Of a stretch of DNA of 60,000 nt, positions 43,695 through 54,500 are shown piece by piece. Both the position numbers and the translations under genes were made by a program. Location of the stretch: the NCBI GenBank assembly GCA_905221605.1, contig CAJNDS010002590.1, positions 1 through 60,000 on the forward strand, written 5' to 3'. The number at the start of each line of letters is the position of its first letter. The stretch's first letter is position 1. The notes below the pieces were generated by a model. It searched no databases. It was not told where the DNA came from and was given only the letters and a program-made list of their open reading frames with translations. Origin of the DNA: Symbiodinium natans (Eukaryota > Sar > Dinophyceae > Suessiales > Symbiodiniaceae).

Positions 43695-44115
43695 GGGCTG
43701 TTATTGGGGTAACGCCGGTTCAGGGGTAACATTGGGGTAACGGGGCTCTGGGGGTAACATTCGGGCATAACGCAGGCTCAGGGGTAACATTGGGGTAACG
43801 CGTGCTCAGGGGTAACATTGGGGTAACGCGGGCTCTGGGGGTAACATTGGGGTAACGGGAGCTCTGGGGGTAACGTTGGGGTAACGCGGGCTCAGGGGGT
43901 AACATTGGGGTAACGCCGGCTCAGAGGTAACATTGGGGTAACGGGGGCTCCGGGGCAACATTGGGGTAACGCGGGCTCAGGGGTAACATTGGGGTAACAT
44001 TGGGGTAACATTGGGGTAACATTGGGGTAACATTGGGGTAACGCGGGCTCAGGGGTAACATCGGGGTAACGCGGCTCTGGGGGGAACATTGGGGGTAACA
44101 TTGGGGTAACCGCGG
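43695..44115. repeat. 28-bp minisatellite CTCAGGGGTAACATTGGGGTAACGCGGG
   Basis: About 15 units of GGGGTAACATTGGGGTAACG with variable GCGGGCTC or GGAGCTCT linkers, including a run of five shorter ATTGGGGTAAC units near 43985-44040. Confidence 0.9.
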
Positions 44116-44262
44116 CATCCGTAGAGATCGGAAGCTGCAGGAGCTTGGTGGGATTAGGCCCTCCAAGCTCTCGCGTTTCTGAAGTGTCAGGAGAGGGCGG
44201 TGAATCTTAGGGCTACTGAGGGCCTGGTCAGGCTAAGAAGGTGAAGGTGAAGGGCCTCTAAT

Positions 44263-44620
44263 CTCGTCGCCGCGTCGTCGCAACGTCGCCTTCGTCGCAT
44301 CGTCGTCCCGTCGTCGTCGCTGCGTCGTCGCTACGTCGCCATCGTTGCATCGTCGCCGCGTCGTCGTCGCATCGTCGTCGCCGCGTCGTCGTCGCGTCGT
44401 CGTCACGTCATTGTCGCTGCGTCGCCGCTCACTCGCAGCCGAGGTGCCCTCACTAGGTGCCCTCACTCCCCGCCCACTAGGTGCCCTCACTCCCCGCCCC
44501 AAGGTCTAGGTGCCCTCACTAGGCGCCCTCACTTCCCAAAAAGGTCCCCTCACTGGGTGCCCTCACTTCCCGAAGGCCCCGCCGTGTCGTCGTCGCGTCG
44601 TCGTCGCCTCCTCGCATCGC
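44263..44620. repeat. CGTCGT tracts and GTGCCCTCACT repeats
   Basis: A CGTCGT/CGCATCG tract (44263-44425), then six copies of AGGTGCCCTCACT or AGGCGCCCTCACTTCC (44445-44580), then CGTCGT again. Confidence 0.85.
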
Positions 44621-44629
44621 GCTGTCGTG

Positions 44630-45330
44630 TCATCCGTCTGCGCCTCTATCCTCACAGCCTCTATCCTCACCGCTATCCTCACCCGTGTCCTCATCCCCGG
44701 ACCACAGTGCGTCGTCGCGCCGTCGTGTCGCCGTGCCCGCCCCTATCCTCACCGCTATCCTCACCGCCCGGTCCTCACCACTCGTCGCCGCGTCGTCGTC
44801 GCGTATAGGGAGAGCATGAGGCGCTGCAACGACTGTGAGGGCCTCGGGGGCTGCAGCGAGGCCCGCGTCGTCGTCGCGTCGTCGTCGCCTCGTCGTCGCA
44901 GGGGGGTCGCCTCGTTTCGCGGGGGCAAGAACCTCTACGCAAGTTGGTTAAAACTGCTGGAGCGACACCTGGGGGCGACACCCGCGCACTCGCGCCGCGT
45001 CGTAGTGGTCGCGTCTCCCCGGTCCCCCAATCCGCTGCGACCACGCGTGCGTGCCGTTCTGCATGCGTGTTCGTCGTCGTCGCGGGGTCGCACCTGGCGT
45101 TCTGCACGCGCGTTCGTCGAAGCAAGCGACCTGGAAAAACACAAAGTACCACGAAAGCCTCAGAGATGTCGGCGGGCTGTACCTGGCCGGGTCGGGCCAA
45201 AGACAACAATGACTTGAACAGTTGCAAGACTGCTACCGCAGCGCGCAGAGATTCGCACTTGCCTACTTTTTTGCTCAGGCGCCCGCCGTTCTTTCAAAGT
45301 GGTCTCTGCGCCTGCAAAAATGTCCGCACT
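44630..45330. other. CG-trinucleotide-rich stretch without a clear gene
   Basis: Contains TATCCTCACCGC repeats (44645-44770) and more CGTCGT (44790-44900, 45070). Plus-strand frames are open for over 200 codons, but the composition is repeat-driven and no domain is recognised. Confidence 0.45.
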
Positions 45331-45334
45331 AAGA

Positions 45335-45960
45335 CTACATGTAGCCTGCATCTTGCAGGGCCTTCTCGGTTTCGCCCAGGACGTAGAAGACGAAGTACCA
45401 ATGCCGCAAAGCCACCTGGGTGCTGGTGGTGCTCCGGAGGACTGCCTGCCCCGGCTGCAGGCGCCGGAGCTCCATCTGCAGCTTCGTCTCCTTCTTCAGG
45501 GCATCGCCCCTGCTCAAGTAACCTTTTGGGCCCGCCTCGGCCACCTTCCTCACGTAGTCCAGGTACTTGGACTTCGGCTCCTTCTTGGGCTTCTTCTCGC
45601 CCCGGAGTTCTCGGAAGAACTTCTCCAGCCATCCCTCCTCTTCCTCTTCCTCCTCCTCCTCCGTCTCAGCCAGAACGTCCTTGATGGGCCCGATCTTCGT
45701 CTCGTACCACTGGTCGATCTGGGCCTTGATGCCCTGCGCATCCGAGGCGTCGGCCTTGGCCGCGTCCTCAAGGAGCCGCTGCAGCTCGCGGAAGCTGCCG
45801 CCAGCCCGAAGGTAGAAGTACTTGAGGATCTCCTGCCGGCTGAGCTCGTCCATCTTGAGATACGAGGCAATCTCCGGCTTTTCCAGGGCCAGCTCCACGA
45901 AGCCTCGGAACGGGCTTATTGCACGACTTGGCAGCGAGGTCCTGCACTCAGACGGCAACT
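45335..45960 (-). CDS. 3' exon(s) of P-loop protein gene, Glu-rich
   Basis: Frame reads SPFRGFVELALEKPEIASYL, RQEILKYFYLRAGGSFRELQ, a run of ten glutamates, then GWLEKFFRELRGEKKPKKEP and ends WYFVFYVLG. The 5' edge is a possible splice acceptor (CTGCAG at about 45935 just before GACCTCGCTGCC). It lies directly downstream of the Walker A segment on the same strand and probably belongs to the same gene. No family is recognised for this part. Confidence 0.55.
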
Positions 45961-46100
45961 CCAAGCGACAAGACCAAAAACATAAAGAGCACACAACAAA
46001 GCCAGGGGGCGCTTCCAAGGCAGTGGGTCCACCACCACCAGCCGGGACATGTTGAACTTATCCTTTAGGGTGTCTACTACGCGGCGCTCCCGACGACCAT

Positions 46101-46672
46101 CTAGCCGCTGTTACAGCACCTGGGCAACACCCTGGACGCCCGATTTTGACCCGGCAGCTCCTGGATCTTGTCGGCGATCAAGGACACGGACACTTCCAGC
46201 ACGAATTTGCACAAAGCGTACTCGTAGGTGAGCTCCCGCGCGAAGCCACCGACGGCAGCGGCGATGGCGTCGCACTGGTTCTGGTCGATGTCGTCGGCAC
46301 GGTTCTGCGTTGACAAGTGCATGTAGATTGTCAGTGGGTGCCCAGTCTTCTTCAGGCACTTGTGCTTCAGCTGTTTCATCAACTGCACAAATGGTAAGCG
46401 CAGCTGAGGGAAGATCTCCGGCACCGTGTCGGCCAGCAGCACCTCTTCAACGATAGCCGCAAGCTCAAGCCTGTCGCCCGGCTGCAAAGTCCGAAGTATG
46501 GGCAGCACCCATCTTCCGCGTTGGCGCTCCTGCGCAAGCAAGCCTTTCAGCATCGTAGACTTTCCGACGCCCTGTGGCCCGCTGATCACTATGAACGCAG
46601 GGACTTGCATGGCACGGGGGCCGGGCATGTCAAGGAAGGCCGTGACGTCTTGCTGCTGGGCCCGGGAATACG
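46101..46672 (-). CDS. P-loop NTPase exon
   Basis: Frame reads AFLDMPGPRAMQVPAFIVIS followed by GPQGVGKSTMLKGLL, a clear Walker A (G-x(4)-G-K-S/T). Downstream the frame continues with LAAIVEEVLLADTVPEIF and ALCKFVLEVSVSLIADKI. It resembles small AAA-type or viral/organelle-type ATPases in having the P-loop near the N-terminus of the domain, but no Walker B is obvious. The frame also extends upstream of the Met (NAYSRAQQQDV). It ends at a stop near 46101, probably after an unrecognised donor. Confidence 0.65.
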
Positions 46673-46835
46673 CATTCCCAACACTTCCTCGGTCATGGCT
46701 TGTCCGGCATCTTCTACAGCCTGTGTGAGCGTCCTAAGTGGAAGTAACTTGGTTGGTATTCTTCTCAGAACAAACTCACGAAGCCATAGTACTCCCATGC
46801 CCGACGTCACCAGCTTCATCATGTTGTCCCAAATC
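46673..46835 (-). CDS. Upstream exon of the P-loop gene
   Basis: Frame reads WDNMMKLVTSGMGVLWLREF then VLRRIPTKLLPLRTLTQAV and AMTEEV, after which it must shift by one phase to join the Walker A segment (SVGNAYSRAQQQ). The hydrophobic and basic pattern could be a membrane anchor or organelle-targeting segment. The shift could be a short intron or a base error. Confidence 0.4.
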
Positions 46836-46999
46836 CCCCACCTCCCGCGTGGCTCTGCTTGCATTATCGCTCGCGATCGACCCGCTTGGCCTCTCGCAGG
46901 CAGGCCACATGGCGGCGCGGCGGGCCAGCTGGGGCCCGGGCAAGCTACAAACATCTTCGCCTAAGGGCAATGAGCCCCCGAAGCCCCCGACTCCTTCAG

Positions 47000-47115
47000 G
47001 CCCTTTACCCTAAACCCTAAACCCTGAACCCTAAACCCTAAACCCTAAACCCTAAACCCTAAACATCCCTAAACCCTAAACCCCCAAGGCCCTTTAAGCC
47101 CTAAAACCCTCAAAA
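47000..47115. repeat. CCCTAAA array
   Basis: About a dozen CCCTAAA units with a few variants. It lies just upstream of the P-loop gene on the minus strand. Same repeat as in the transporter introns. Confidence 0.88.
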
Positions 47116-47585
47116 GCCAAAGGAAGCTGCGGAACAAACAAACAGCGCTGCACACTCTCCCGTGCTGGCATGCTTCGCGCAAGGCAACTCAGCACTGGAC
47201 CAGGCCTGGGATCGCTGTCGGCATCGGCACTCAAGCCACAAAGATGCCATCTGAGCCTTGGCACAGACTTCAGCAAAGCGCGGCCCCCGCCCCATCACCG
47301 TCTCAAGTTCAGCAGCTCTCAGCGCGAACCCTTCGTCGTCTGACGATCCTGCGACCCTCACTCCAGCGTGAAAAAGAGCAAAGGCCAGGCTCATGGCCGA
47401 TGTCCTGGCAAGGCCGCGGCTCGCAGGAGAATCGTCGAGCAAGTGTACCGAGATCCTCGGACCGGTTTTGGCAGCACTGCAAACGCTCTTAAGGCTGCAA
47501 AAGCACGCAATCCCTTCGTGTCGAGAGATGAGGTCAGTTCCTTGAAACTCTAAGGGATCGACTCGGCCTCAAAGAGGATACAATT
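47116..47585. other. Region without a recognised gene
   Basis: Unique sequence with open frames of up to 110 codons and no recognisable similarity. Confidence 0.4.
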
Positions 47586-47588
47586 CGT

Positions 47589-47815
47589 TTATCTCGTCAA
47601 TGGACCGGCATCGAGATGAGAACGTATCAATCATCGAAGGAATATAAAGTCGGAACAAAACTCAAAAGAATTCATGCACATTCAGTGGAGCATTCAAGAT
47701 TCAGACACACTTCTTTTTGTCCAGGTGGGGTCAAACACGACTGTGGCTTTGCATCCTTGTGGCTGAGCTGGTCTCAGCATCTTACTGAAACAAGCCGAAG
47801 TCTGAGCAATCCCCC
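47589..47815 (+). repeat. 227-bp inverted repeat, left arm
   Basis: Starts TTATCTCGTCAATGGACCGG and ends GTCTGAGCAATCCCCC. It matches the complement of 49183-49409 over the full 227 bp with about one mismatch (AACGTATC against AATGTATC). Confidence 0.92.
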
Positions 47816-48533
47816 GGCTGCTACTGCCTGACACGGGACACAGGTGAGTCAAAACCGCTCACGTCAAGAGGCTTCTGGTTGATGCTGAGAGCTTGACGCA
47901 GCACTGGCGCTCGGTCGTTCAGGTTCGTATTCAGGGTCTACAAACTGCCACTGATGCAAGCATAGCGCTGGCTCCTCTCCTCGACGGTACTCTCGCTCTC
48001 CAAGAACCTCTTCCAAAACCTCAGTCACCTTCAACAGGAATTTATGTTCGGGGTGCGTAGCCACTGACGAAAATCGTCGAGTGAGCTTGTATCAATGTTA
48101 GCTCCATTCAAGTTCTTAAGAAGTCAAAAACAGACAAGAAGCGCAACACGCTTGAGCAGAAGAAGCGCATTAGGTAACCTTGCATGGTAATGCAGTGCAC
48201 TCGCAGCACGGCCAGTAACGGGCCCGCTCCTGTCGGGCAGGCACTTGCAGATGACCACTATACGCAAATGGGGGAAGGGAGAGGCGGGAAGTAAAGTGTC
48301 CCTCTGTTTTGCACAAGCTGAAGGTTGCCTGGAACGGGCAACATCAGACAGTATGGCTGAACAGAGCAAGGCTGTTATCAGTCCAAATCTTAAGGAAAAA
48401 GGGGCGGGAGAGGCGGGTGAAAATTCTTTCTTCAGAGCTTCTGCTCAAGCCGAAGTGTTGCTTGAGGCCGAGGATCATGAGAATTGACATGAAAAGACAG
48501 GCACACCCCTAAAGAAAGTAAATCACATGCACT

Positions 48534-49304
48534 GTGCGACATGCGACATGCTGCAAAGAGTTGGAACTCAAGAGATGCCTATCCAGGGACGGCAAACTCG
48601 ATGACGAAGCACTCGCTGCTATCAAAGCCTGTTGTGGTATTCTTAAAAGAGCCCCAGCGCGACAAGTCTCTGCAGCGAAGAAAGAGTGCTTCTACCTCTA
48701 CACTGATGCCTCGTTAGAGGACGGAGAAAACGGCCCCTGTGCAGGATTGGGAGGAGTGCTTGTCGATCCCACAGGCTTGCCTTTACAGTTCTTCTCGTGG
48801 TTCCCCGAGCAAGAAGACATGTTGGTGTTGGGCATTGACCTTGGGACGAAGTGCATTTTTCTTCTTGAGCTCCTTGCGGTATGCATCGGGTTCTGGTTAT
48901 GGGGCGACGTCTTCGGTGGGTCTTCTCTTGTTTTTACCGACAATGAAGCGGCCAAAGCCTGTCTTGTCAAGGGAAGCTCTGCGCATCCGATTGCCAACAA
49001 GCTTCTCTTTTGTCAAGCAGTGCTCGAAGTTGAGAGAATGTGCCTTCCTTGGTTTTCTAGAGTCCCCTCTCTTTTCCAACATCGCCGACGGACTTCCAGA
49101 AAAAATGGCAGAGAACCTCTGCTCGAGGGAATACCCAAGATCGACTTCAACTTCGCCGAATTCCTCGTTTGCTTTAAAAAGAGGGGGATTGCTCAGACTT
49201 CGGCTTGTTTCAGTAAGATGCTGAGACCAGCTCAGCCACAAGGATGCAAAGCCACAGTCGTGTTTGACCCCACCTGGACAAAAAGAAGTGTGTCTGAATC
49301 TTGA
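48534..49304 (+). CDS. RNase H-like domain of a retroelement
   Basis: Frame contains ECFYLYTDASLEDGE, GLGGVLVDPTG, FLLELLAVCIGFWLW and LVFTDNEAAKACLVKGSS. These are the catalytic Asp (TDAS), Glu (ELLAV) and Asp (TDNEAA) steps of the RNase H fold as found after the RT of DIRS-like and related elements. Upstream LKRCLSRDGKLDDEALAAIK fits the usual connection. The final ~35 codons run into the 227-bp inverted repeat and are not part of the domain. The matching RT sequence lies on the opposite strand at 49379-49840. Confidence 0.68.
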   Translation: MRHATCCKELELKRCLSRDGKLDDEALAAIKACCGILKRAPARQVSAAKKECFYLYTDASLEDGENGPCAGLGGVLVDPTGLPLQFFSWFPEQEDMLVLGIDLGTKCIFLLELLAVCIGFWLWGDVFGGSSLVFTDNEAAKACLVKGSSAHPIANKLLFCQAVLEVERMCLPWFSRVPSLFQHRRRTSRKNGREPLLEGIPKIDFNFAEFLVCFKKRGIAQTSACFSKMLRPAQPQGCKATVVFDPTWTKRSVSES

Positions 49305-49409
49305 ATGCTCCACTGAATGTGCATGAATTCTTTTGAGTTTTGTTCCGACTTTATATTCCTTCGATGATTGATACATTCTCATCTCGATGCCGGTCCATTG
49401 ACGAGATAA
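49183..49409 (-). repeat. 227-bp inverted repeat, right arm
   Basis: Complement of 47589-47815. The two arms enclose 1367 bp. Near-identity implies recent origin or gene conversion. The arms overlap the end of the RNase H ORF on the plus strand and follow the end of the RT-connection ORF on the minus strand. Confidence 0.92.
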
Positions 49410-49840
49410 GCGTGCCAGCGAGGGACGAGCAAGCGTTTTATCTCGAAAATGGAAAATGACCATCTCCTGTCATTTAAAGTTCTAGCATGAAAGACTCGGA
49501 GGCAAGACCTGGCAAGTCTTCCGAAAACCTGGCAACCTGCGAAAGACATCCTCCCTGCGAGATGTTTAGCACGGCTTTGAGAGAGCTGTCGATCTTGGGT
49601 GACTTGGAGAAGGTCTTTGATGAGCTCCGAAACCCGAGCTTCAGTGTTCAGAATCTCAACCATACCTTTGCTCAGGGGCGAAAGGTTAACAATGACTCCC
49701 AGGGCACTGAGCCTCGCACTGAAGGAGGTGTGCTTGTCGCCTTCTTTGTCGAAAGCCCACCCGAGCAGGGTGAAGAACGTTTCCCTCTCAGGGTGGCTTC
49801 TTGAACGAACTCGTGGGGTTTCGGATTTCGGGGGAGTCAA
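49379..49840 (-). CDS. RT thumb/connection region of a retroelement
   Basis: Frame contains FFTLLGWAFDKEGDKHTSFS, LSALGVIVNL, KHLAGRMSFAGCQVFGRLAR and RRWSFSIFEIKRLL. The LGW/LGV pair followed by L-x-G-x-x-x-F fits the RT thumb and connection of the same class of element as the adjacent RNase H ORF. The polymerase core (YxDD) is missing. It points toward the RNase H ORF head-on, so the two parts are not collinear. Confidence 0.6.
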   Translation of the reverse strand: MTPPKSETPRVRSRSHPERETFFTLLGWAFDKEGDKHTSFSARLSALGVIVNLSPLSKGMVEILNTEARVSELIKDLLQVTQDRQLSQSRAKHLAGRMSFAGCQVFGRLARSCLRVFHARTLNDRRWSFSIFEIKRLLVPRWHAYLVNGPASR

Positions 49841-50144
49841 GACATCACGCCATCCTTACGCGAGAAAGTACAACATGCACCCAGCGGCTTTGACATGCTG
49901 CATGAATAAAACTCCCTGTGGAGTTGCTATCCATCTCGGAATCGTCACTGGAGAAAGAAGAAGAGGACGAGGAAGACTTAGAGAAAGACGCAGCGTCAGA
50001 CGACGCAGCAGGGCTTCTTCAGAAGCTGCCGTAGGGAAATCACCGTTGGTGAACACCGACTTCTTTGTGGACACGTCGTCTTTAAGCTTCGGTTTGCTCA
50101 GCGGACGACATTGAATTTCGGAGCTGCCCAGAAAACTTACTTGT

Positions 50145-50177
50145 CTGTCTCTGTCTGTGTCTGTCTTGTCTGATCAA

Positions 50178-50226
<49 letters not shown>

Positions 50227-50345
50227 CTCTCTCTGTCTGTGTGTCTCTGTGTCTCTGTGTCTCCGTGTGTTATGTCTTGTTATGTCTCTGTCTCTCTGTA
50301 TCTCTCTGTGTCTCTCTATGTCTCTGTGTGTCTGTGTGTCCCTGA
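50145..50345. repeat. TCTCTG / CT microsatellite
   Basis: Pure CT run of about 45 bases near 50180-50222, flanked by TGTCTCTG variants. Open frames through it are artefacts. Confidence 0.9.
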
Positions 50346-50705
50346 CAGTGAGTGGCTGCTGACGTCTCACAAAGACCATGCCTCTTTTCGGGTGAGGAGT
50401 TTGGCGTTCGTGCAGCAGGGTGTGGCCGAGTTAGAATCTGGCGCCCCTGGCTTACTTCCTTGGAGGTCGGGGCTCGCTAGTTGCTAAGCCCACCTCCCTT
50501 AATGGGGGTGAGGTCTAATTTGCATGTAATTCAGGTTCTACAGAGTATGGTCACTGACCGCGTTAAGTCGCCGGAAGCTGAAATTCAACCCTGCGGCTAC
50601 GAAAACCTTCCTGGAGTTCAGACAAGCCGCTGGCCTGAAGGATCGTCAGGGAACTTCTCACCCCTGTCGCCAATCCCTGGCCCAAGGTGAATGCGTCTCT
50701 GCAGC

Positions 50706-50710
50706 CCCTG
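50706..50710. other. Target-site duplication, left
   Basis: CCCTG immediately before the 5' LTR, repeated at 59118-59122 immediately after the 3' LTR. Five base pairs is the normal staggered cut of copia integrases. Confidence 0.85.
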
Positions 50711-50843
50711 TGTTTAGGATTTTCCCGATTTACAGCATGCCCAGATATTATGTTTTGCAGTTGTTTTACCTGTTGCTCCCATGTAGCATGTGACTTGAGT
50801 GATTCGAATCTGCAGGCGTCTTTACGGATTCAAAAGTTTTTCA
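50711..50843 (+). repeat. 5' LTR (133 bp)
   Basis: Begins TGTTTAGGATTTTCCCG and ends CAAAAGTTTTTCA. Identical to 58985-59117. Very short for a full-length coding element. Confidence 0.93.
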
Positions 50844-50860
50844 TGGTAGCGGAGCCCGGG
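50844..50860 (+). promoter_or_regulatory. Primer binding site
   Basis: TGGTAGCGGAGCCCGGG starts directly after the LTR. TGG complements a tRNA 3' CCA end, and the TGGTANCNGAGC pattern is close to the initiator-methionine-tRNA site used by many plant copia elements. Confidence 0.72.
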
Positions 50861-50961
50861 AAAGCCCGAGCTTCGAGACACGTCGTTGGGGTCTCTAGCA
50901 TCTTTTGGGTGCGTTCGGGGGCCCAGGCTTTCTGATCTTTGTTTTCTTCTTCGGGGTCCTT

Positions 50962-51557
50962 TGTAGGAAGTGAGCCGTAGCTTGCGCCATATTGACCTGC
51001 CGGCTGGACAGCCGGTTGGCGTCCAAGTGACTTTAGTGAACACGGCAACTGTTGCCAGTTGCGATTCGCTTAAAGAGCTCTTGGACAGCCTGTATCTTGA
51101 ACAACTGTTGAATCGGCCCAGGCCAGCCAACAGAACTGAATACGGGTGGCAAGCTGTCTTGGTAGGGATCCACACTGCTTTCCAGAAGAAGCTGGAAACT
51201 CTTCATACGGTTGAGCAAGTTTGGTGCTTCGGAAACACTTGCTTGAAAGATCAAGGCTTGAAGGAGAACTTTATAGATCTTGGTATAGACCGAGTGTGTG
51301 AGGAGGCGATTCCGTTTGCAAAGCAACTTCGCTTCGTCCAGGCAGAGCAAGAGGGTCCAAATTTCGAAAGAGAACTTGGACTGATCGAACAGTTGTTGGC
51401 AGAGGACAGCCGGCCGACGTTTAAGAGAGCGTTGCAGTCTTCGCCATCTGTTATCGATCTGTGTGAAACGCAACCTGCCAAGTTCCAAAGATCCTTAGTG
51501 CCCCAGACCGAAGCTGTGGATCTTGAGAGTGAGTTGAGAGATTCCCGAAGTGCTTGA
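50962..51557 (+). CDS. Upstream ORF of the copia element (~195 aa, no ATG)
   Basis: Open between a TAG at 50959-50961 and the TGA at 51555-51557, with no Met codon in frame. It reads LRHIDLPAGQPVGVQVTLV and later LIEQLLAEDSRPTFKRAL. The ...CCTTTGTAG before it looks like a 3' splice acceptor. It overlaps the gag ORF start by a few bases. No domain is recognised. It could be an N-terminal extension of Gag reached by splicing or frameshift. Confidence 0.5.
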
Positions 51558-51568
51558 TTGCTGCTGTG

Positions 51569-54500
51569 ATGGCATCGCAAGATGACATAAGCGATCTTGA
51601 GGTTGACCCTGGCCAAGGCGTGCACTTGCCCCAAGGTGCACAGGCGAGCCAGGCTTCAGCGTCAGCAGCACAGAATCCGTTCAGCCCTGGCAGTCCGCAA
51701 GCGCAGGGTATGCATGTGACGCCAGATGATATGATGACCATGATGAGACAGATGATGGAGGCGACGACTGCAGCAGCAACCGCTGCACAGGCTGCCCTGA
51801 GTGCAGCAACGTCGCAAGGCAATGCAAAGCAGGGAATTGCAGGCAGTGACATGGCCCGCATTCTCCCGAAACCCGATGTGTTTAAGCCTGCCACGAGAGA
51901 GGAAGAGCATGGCATGTGGCTGCAGTGGTTTTGGAGCCTCAAGCAGTACTTATGTGCCCTTGATTCTGCTTTTGGAGATGAAATTGCATATCTTGAGCAG
52001 CACCCTGATGAAGAGGGTCAAGGGTATAAAAGTCCTGAGGCAGCCCAACGATCCAAGCAGCTGTTTGCACTCTTGTGCAGCCTTGTGAAGGGCAGGGGCC
52101 TGCAGCTGATCCAGCGAGTGCCTGCCCAGTCAGGCTTCGAGGCCCTGAGGCAGCTCATCCAGCTGTTTCAGCCGACGTCGAGAACGCGATCGCTTGGCAT
52201 CTTGAGTGCAATCACCAGCATGAACCACTTCAAGGGCAATGAGCCATTGTTGCCTCAAGTCTTAGATATGGAACGTATCTTTGAGGAGTATGAACGCAGT
52301 AGCGGCAAGAAATTGGACGATGATTTCAAGACCAGTATTTTTCTTCGTTCAATCACCCAGAGCATGCGCAACCATCTCGCGACAATTCTTACTGAAGATG
52401 TCACGTATGATGCCTTGAGGGAAGCCGCCTTGCGTTTTGAAAGAATGAATGCCAAGTGGGATGCTCGCAATCTGTTTGCAGGAGACAGCCTCTTTGCCAA
52501 CAGGAGGCAACCTGCAGGGCCTAACGATGGGCCCGTGCCGATGGAGGTCGATGCATTGCAGCGCAAGGGTAATCCTAAGGGGTATAAGGGTAAGCCAAAG
52601 GGTCCTAAGGGTGGTGGTTCACCTAAGGGTACTAAAGGTCCCAAGGGAGGAAACCCTAAAGGCCCCAAGTCCGGCAAGCCTAAAGGCAAGGGCAGAGGCG
52701 ACAAAGGCCAGAAAGGAAACCCCAAAGGTCCTGATGCAGGCAAAGGTGCCCGACAGAATGTCATCTGTCATGCATGCGGCAAGCGAGGGCATTACAAGAG
52801 TGAGTGCTGGCAGAACGTGCAACATGTGCAGGGAGATGATGCGAGCACCACTGCCCCCAGCACGGCTGGACCGTCAGCGTCGCAAGTCAGGCCATCTCCT
52901 GACACCAGCACAACAATGCGTTCTGTGAACATGGTTCAGATCGACATGACGGGTGACTGGTGCGGTGGAAGCATCAATGCACTCACCGCGGACTCTTGTC
53001 CCGCTGCCGGGGATGATTTCCTCAAGGTTGTTAAGTCGCTAGCCCTGATCCCGCACGGGTACCCTAGCCTCCCCAACCTTGTGCCAGTGCAGGAGAGCAA
53101 CGATCTCGTTGCGATTGCCGAGCCAGAATGCACAGTGTTTGCTCAGGCGATTGCCGAGCCAGAATACACAGTGTTAGCCCAGCAGTGCGGTGTTGAGGTC
53201 TATGATATGTCAGCAACAGACGGTGATGAAGATTGGACCGTTTGTGATGGTGTGCTTCCTGCCACAGCCACTACGGATGCTTGCCTGTGCACTCCTCACT
53301 ATCCTTCCAGCAACCCTGCTACGTTCTTTGTTCAGACAGTCCAGAGCACAGCAGGCCAGCAGGGTGGATGCAGGGATATGGAGATAGTGGTTGATTCGGG
53401 TTCGGATGCATCCTGTCTGCCACTGTCCTGGGGAGATGTGGGCGTTGAGTGTGCCAACACCCAGGAAAACTTCCGAGATGCGCAAGGCCACAAAATCACA
53501 GGTTCCAAAACCCGCATGGCAGTGTTGCAAATTGGACACGTGCAGTTCAAGGAGAGATGGCTGCTGAGCAGTGTCAGCCGACCACTGTTTTCGGTTGGCA
53601 AGTTGATGAAGCAAGGTTGGAACATCATTCATGATGAGCACGGCGTGCCTCACTTGATGAATCCCGATGCGTCCTTGCGTGTCCCCATGCACTACTGCCA
53701 CAACAGTCTGCACGCGACTGGAATGATTTCCAGCGTGACGGCGTGTGATGATCGTGGGCCTTCTGTCTTGGCCCTCGAAATTTCTGGTCCGTGGCTTGCG
53801 TTGAATGATCGGTTTCAGGAAGTGACATCAGGCGTGTATGCCAGGCGTGACATGTCCGACTGCCTTCTTGATTGCACTGTCCCTTTGACGCACTTAGGAG
53901 TCCAGTTCCGGACTACGCTAAGGCAAGAGGCGAGTGGCTGGGCTGTTTTCGAACTGAACACGCCGCTGAGCTCACTTGACCTGTCAGAAGCTTCCTTTGT
54001 GCCGAGCCGCATCCACAATATCATCACCATCGGATCATGCAGCAAAATCAACATCGATGAACTGTTTGGGAGAGTGCCGCCAGCCCGGCGAGACCATGTA
54101 TCGGAAGATGCAGAGTCCGATGCAGGGTTACCAGACGTTCCGATAGGTGGAGTTGGCAACATAGCGGGACCCGATGACGAAATCCAGGAAGGAGATGAGC
54201 TTCCGGGGCAAGAGGCGGAGGAAGTGATGCAGCCGGCCATGCGTGCACATGTGGTTGTGGAAGGGGTTGAGCTTCATGAGGGATGCACCTTGTCCACATT
54301 GCGAGCTGCTTGCACGGCATTGGGCATCGGCAAGAGTGGAGGCAAGGCAACCGTCTTGCAGCGCATCCACAACTTCATGGACCGCCAGAGATTGCTCGCA
54401 CGACATCAGATCGAGGATGCAAGAGTCCAATTGCCCCGAGAGCAAGCACCCGTTTCTGAGCCTACTCCTGAGGAAATGCGTCGCCACGCATTGTCGCATA

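Noticed and set aside
50137-50379. Ser-Leu / Arg-Glu repeat ORFs
   Set aside because: Translation of the CT microsatellite.
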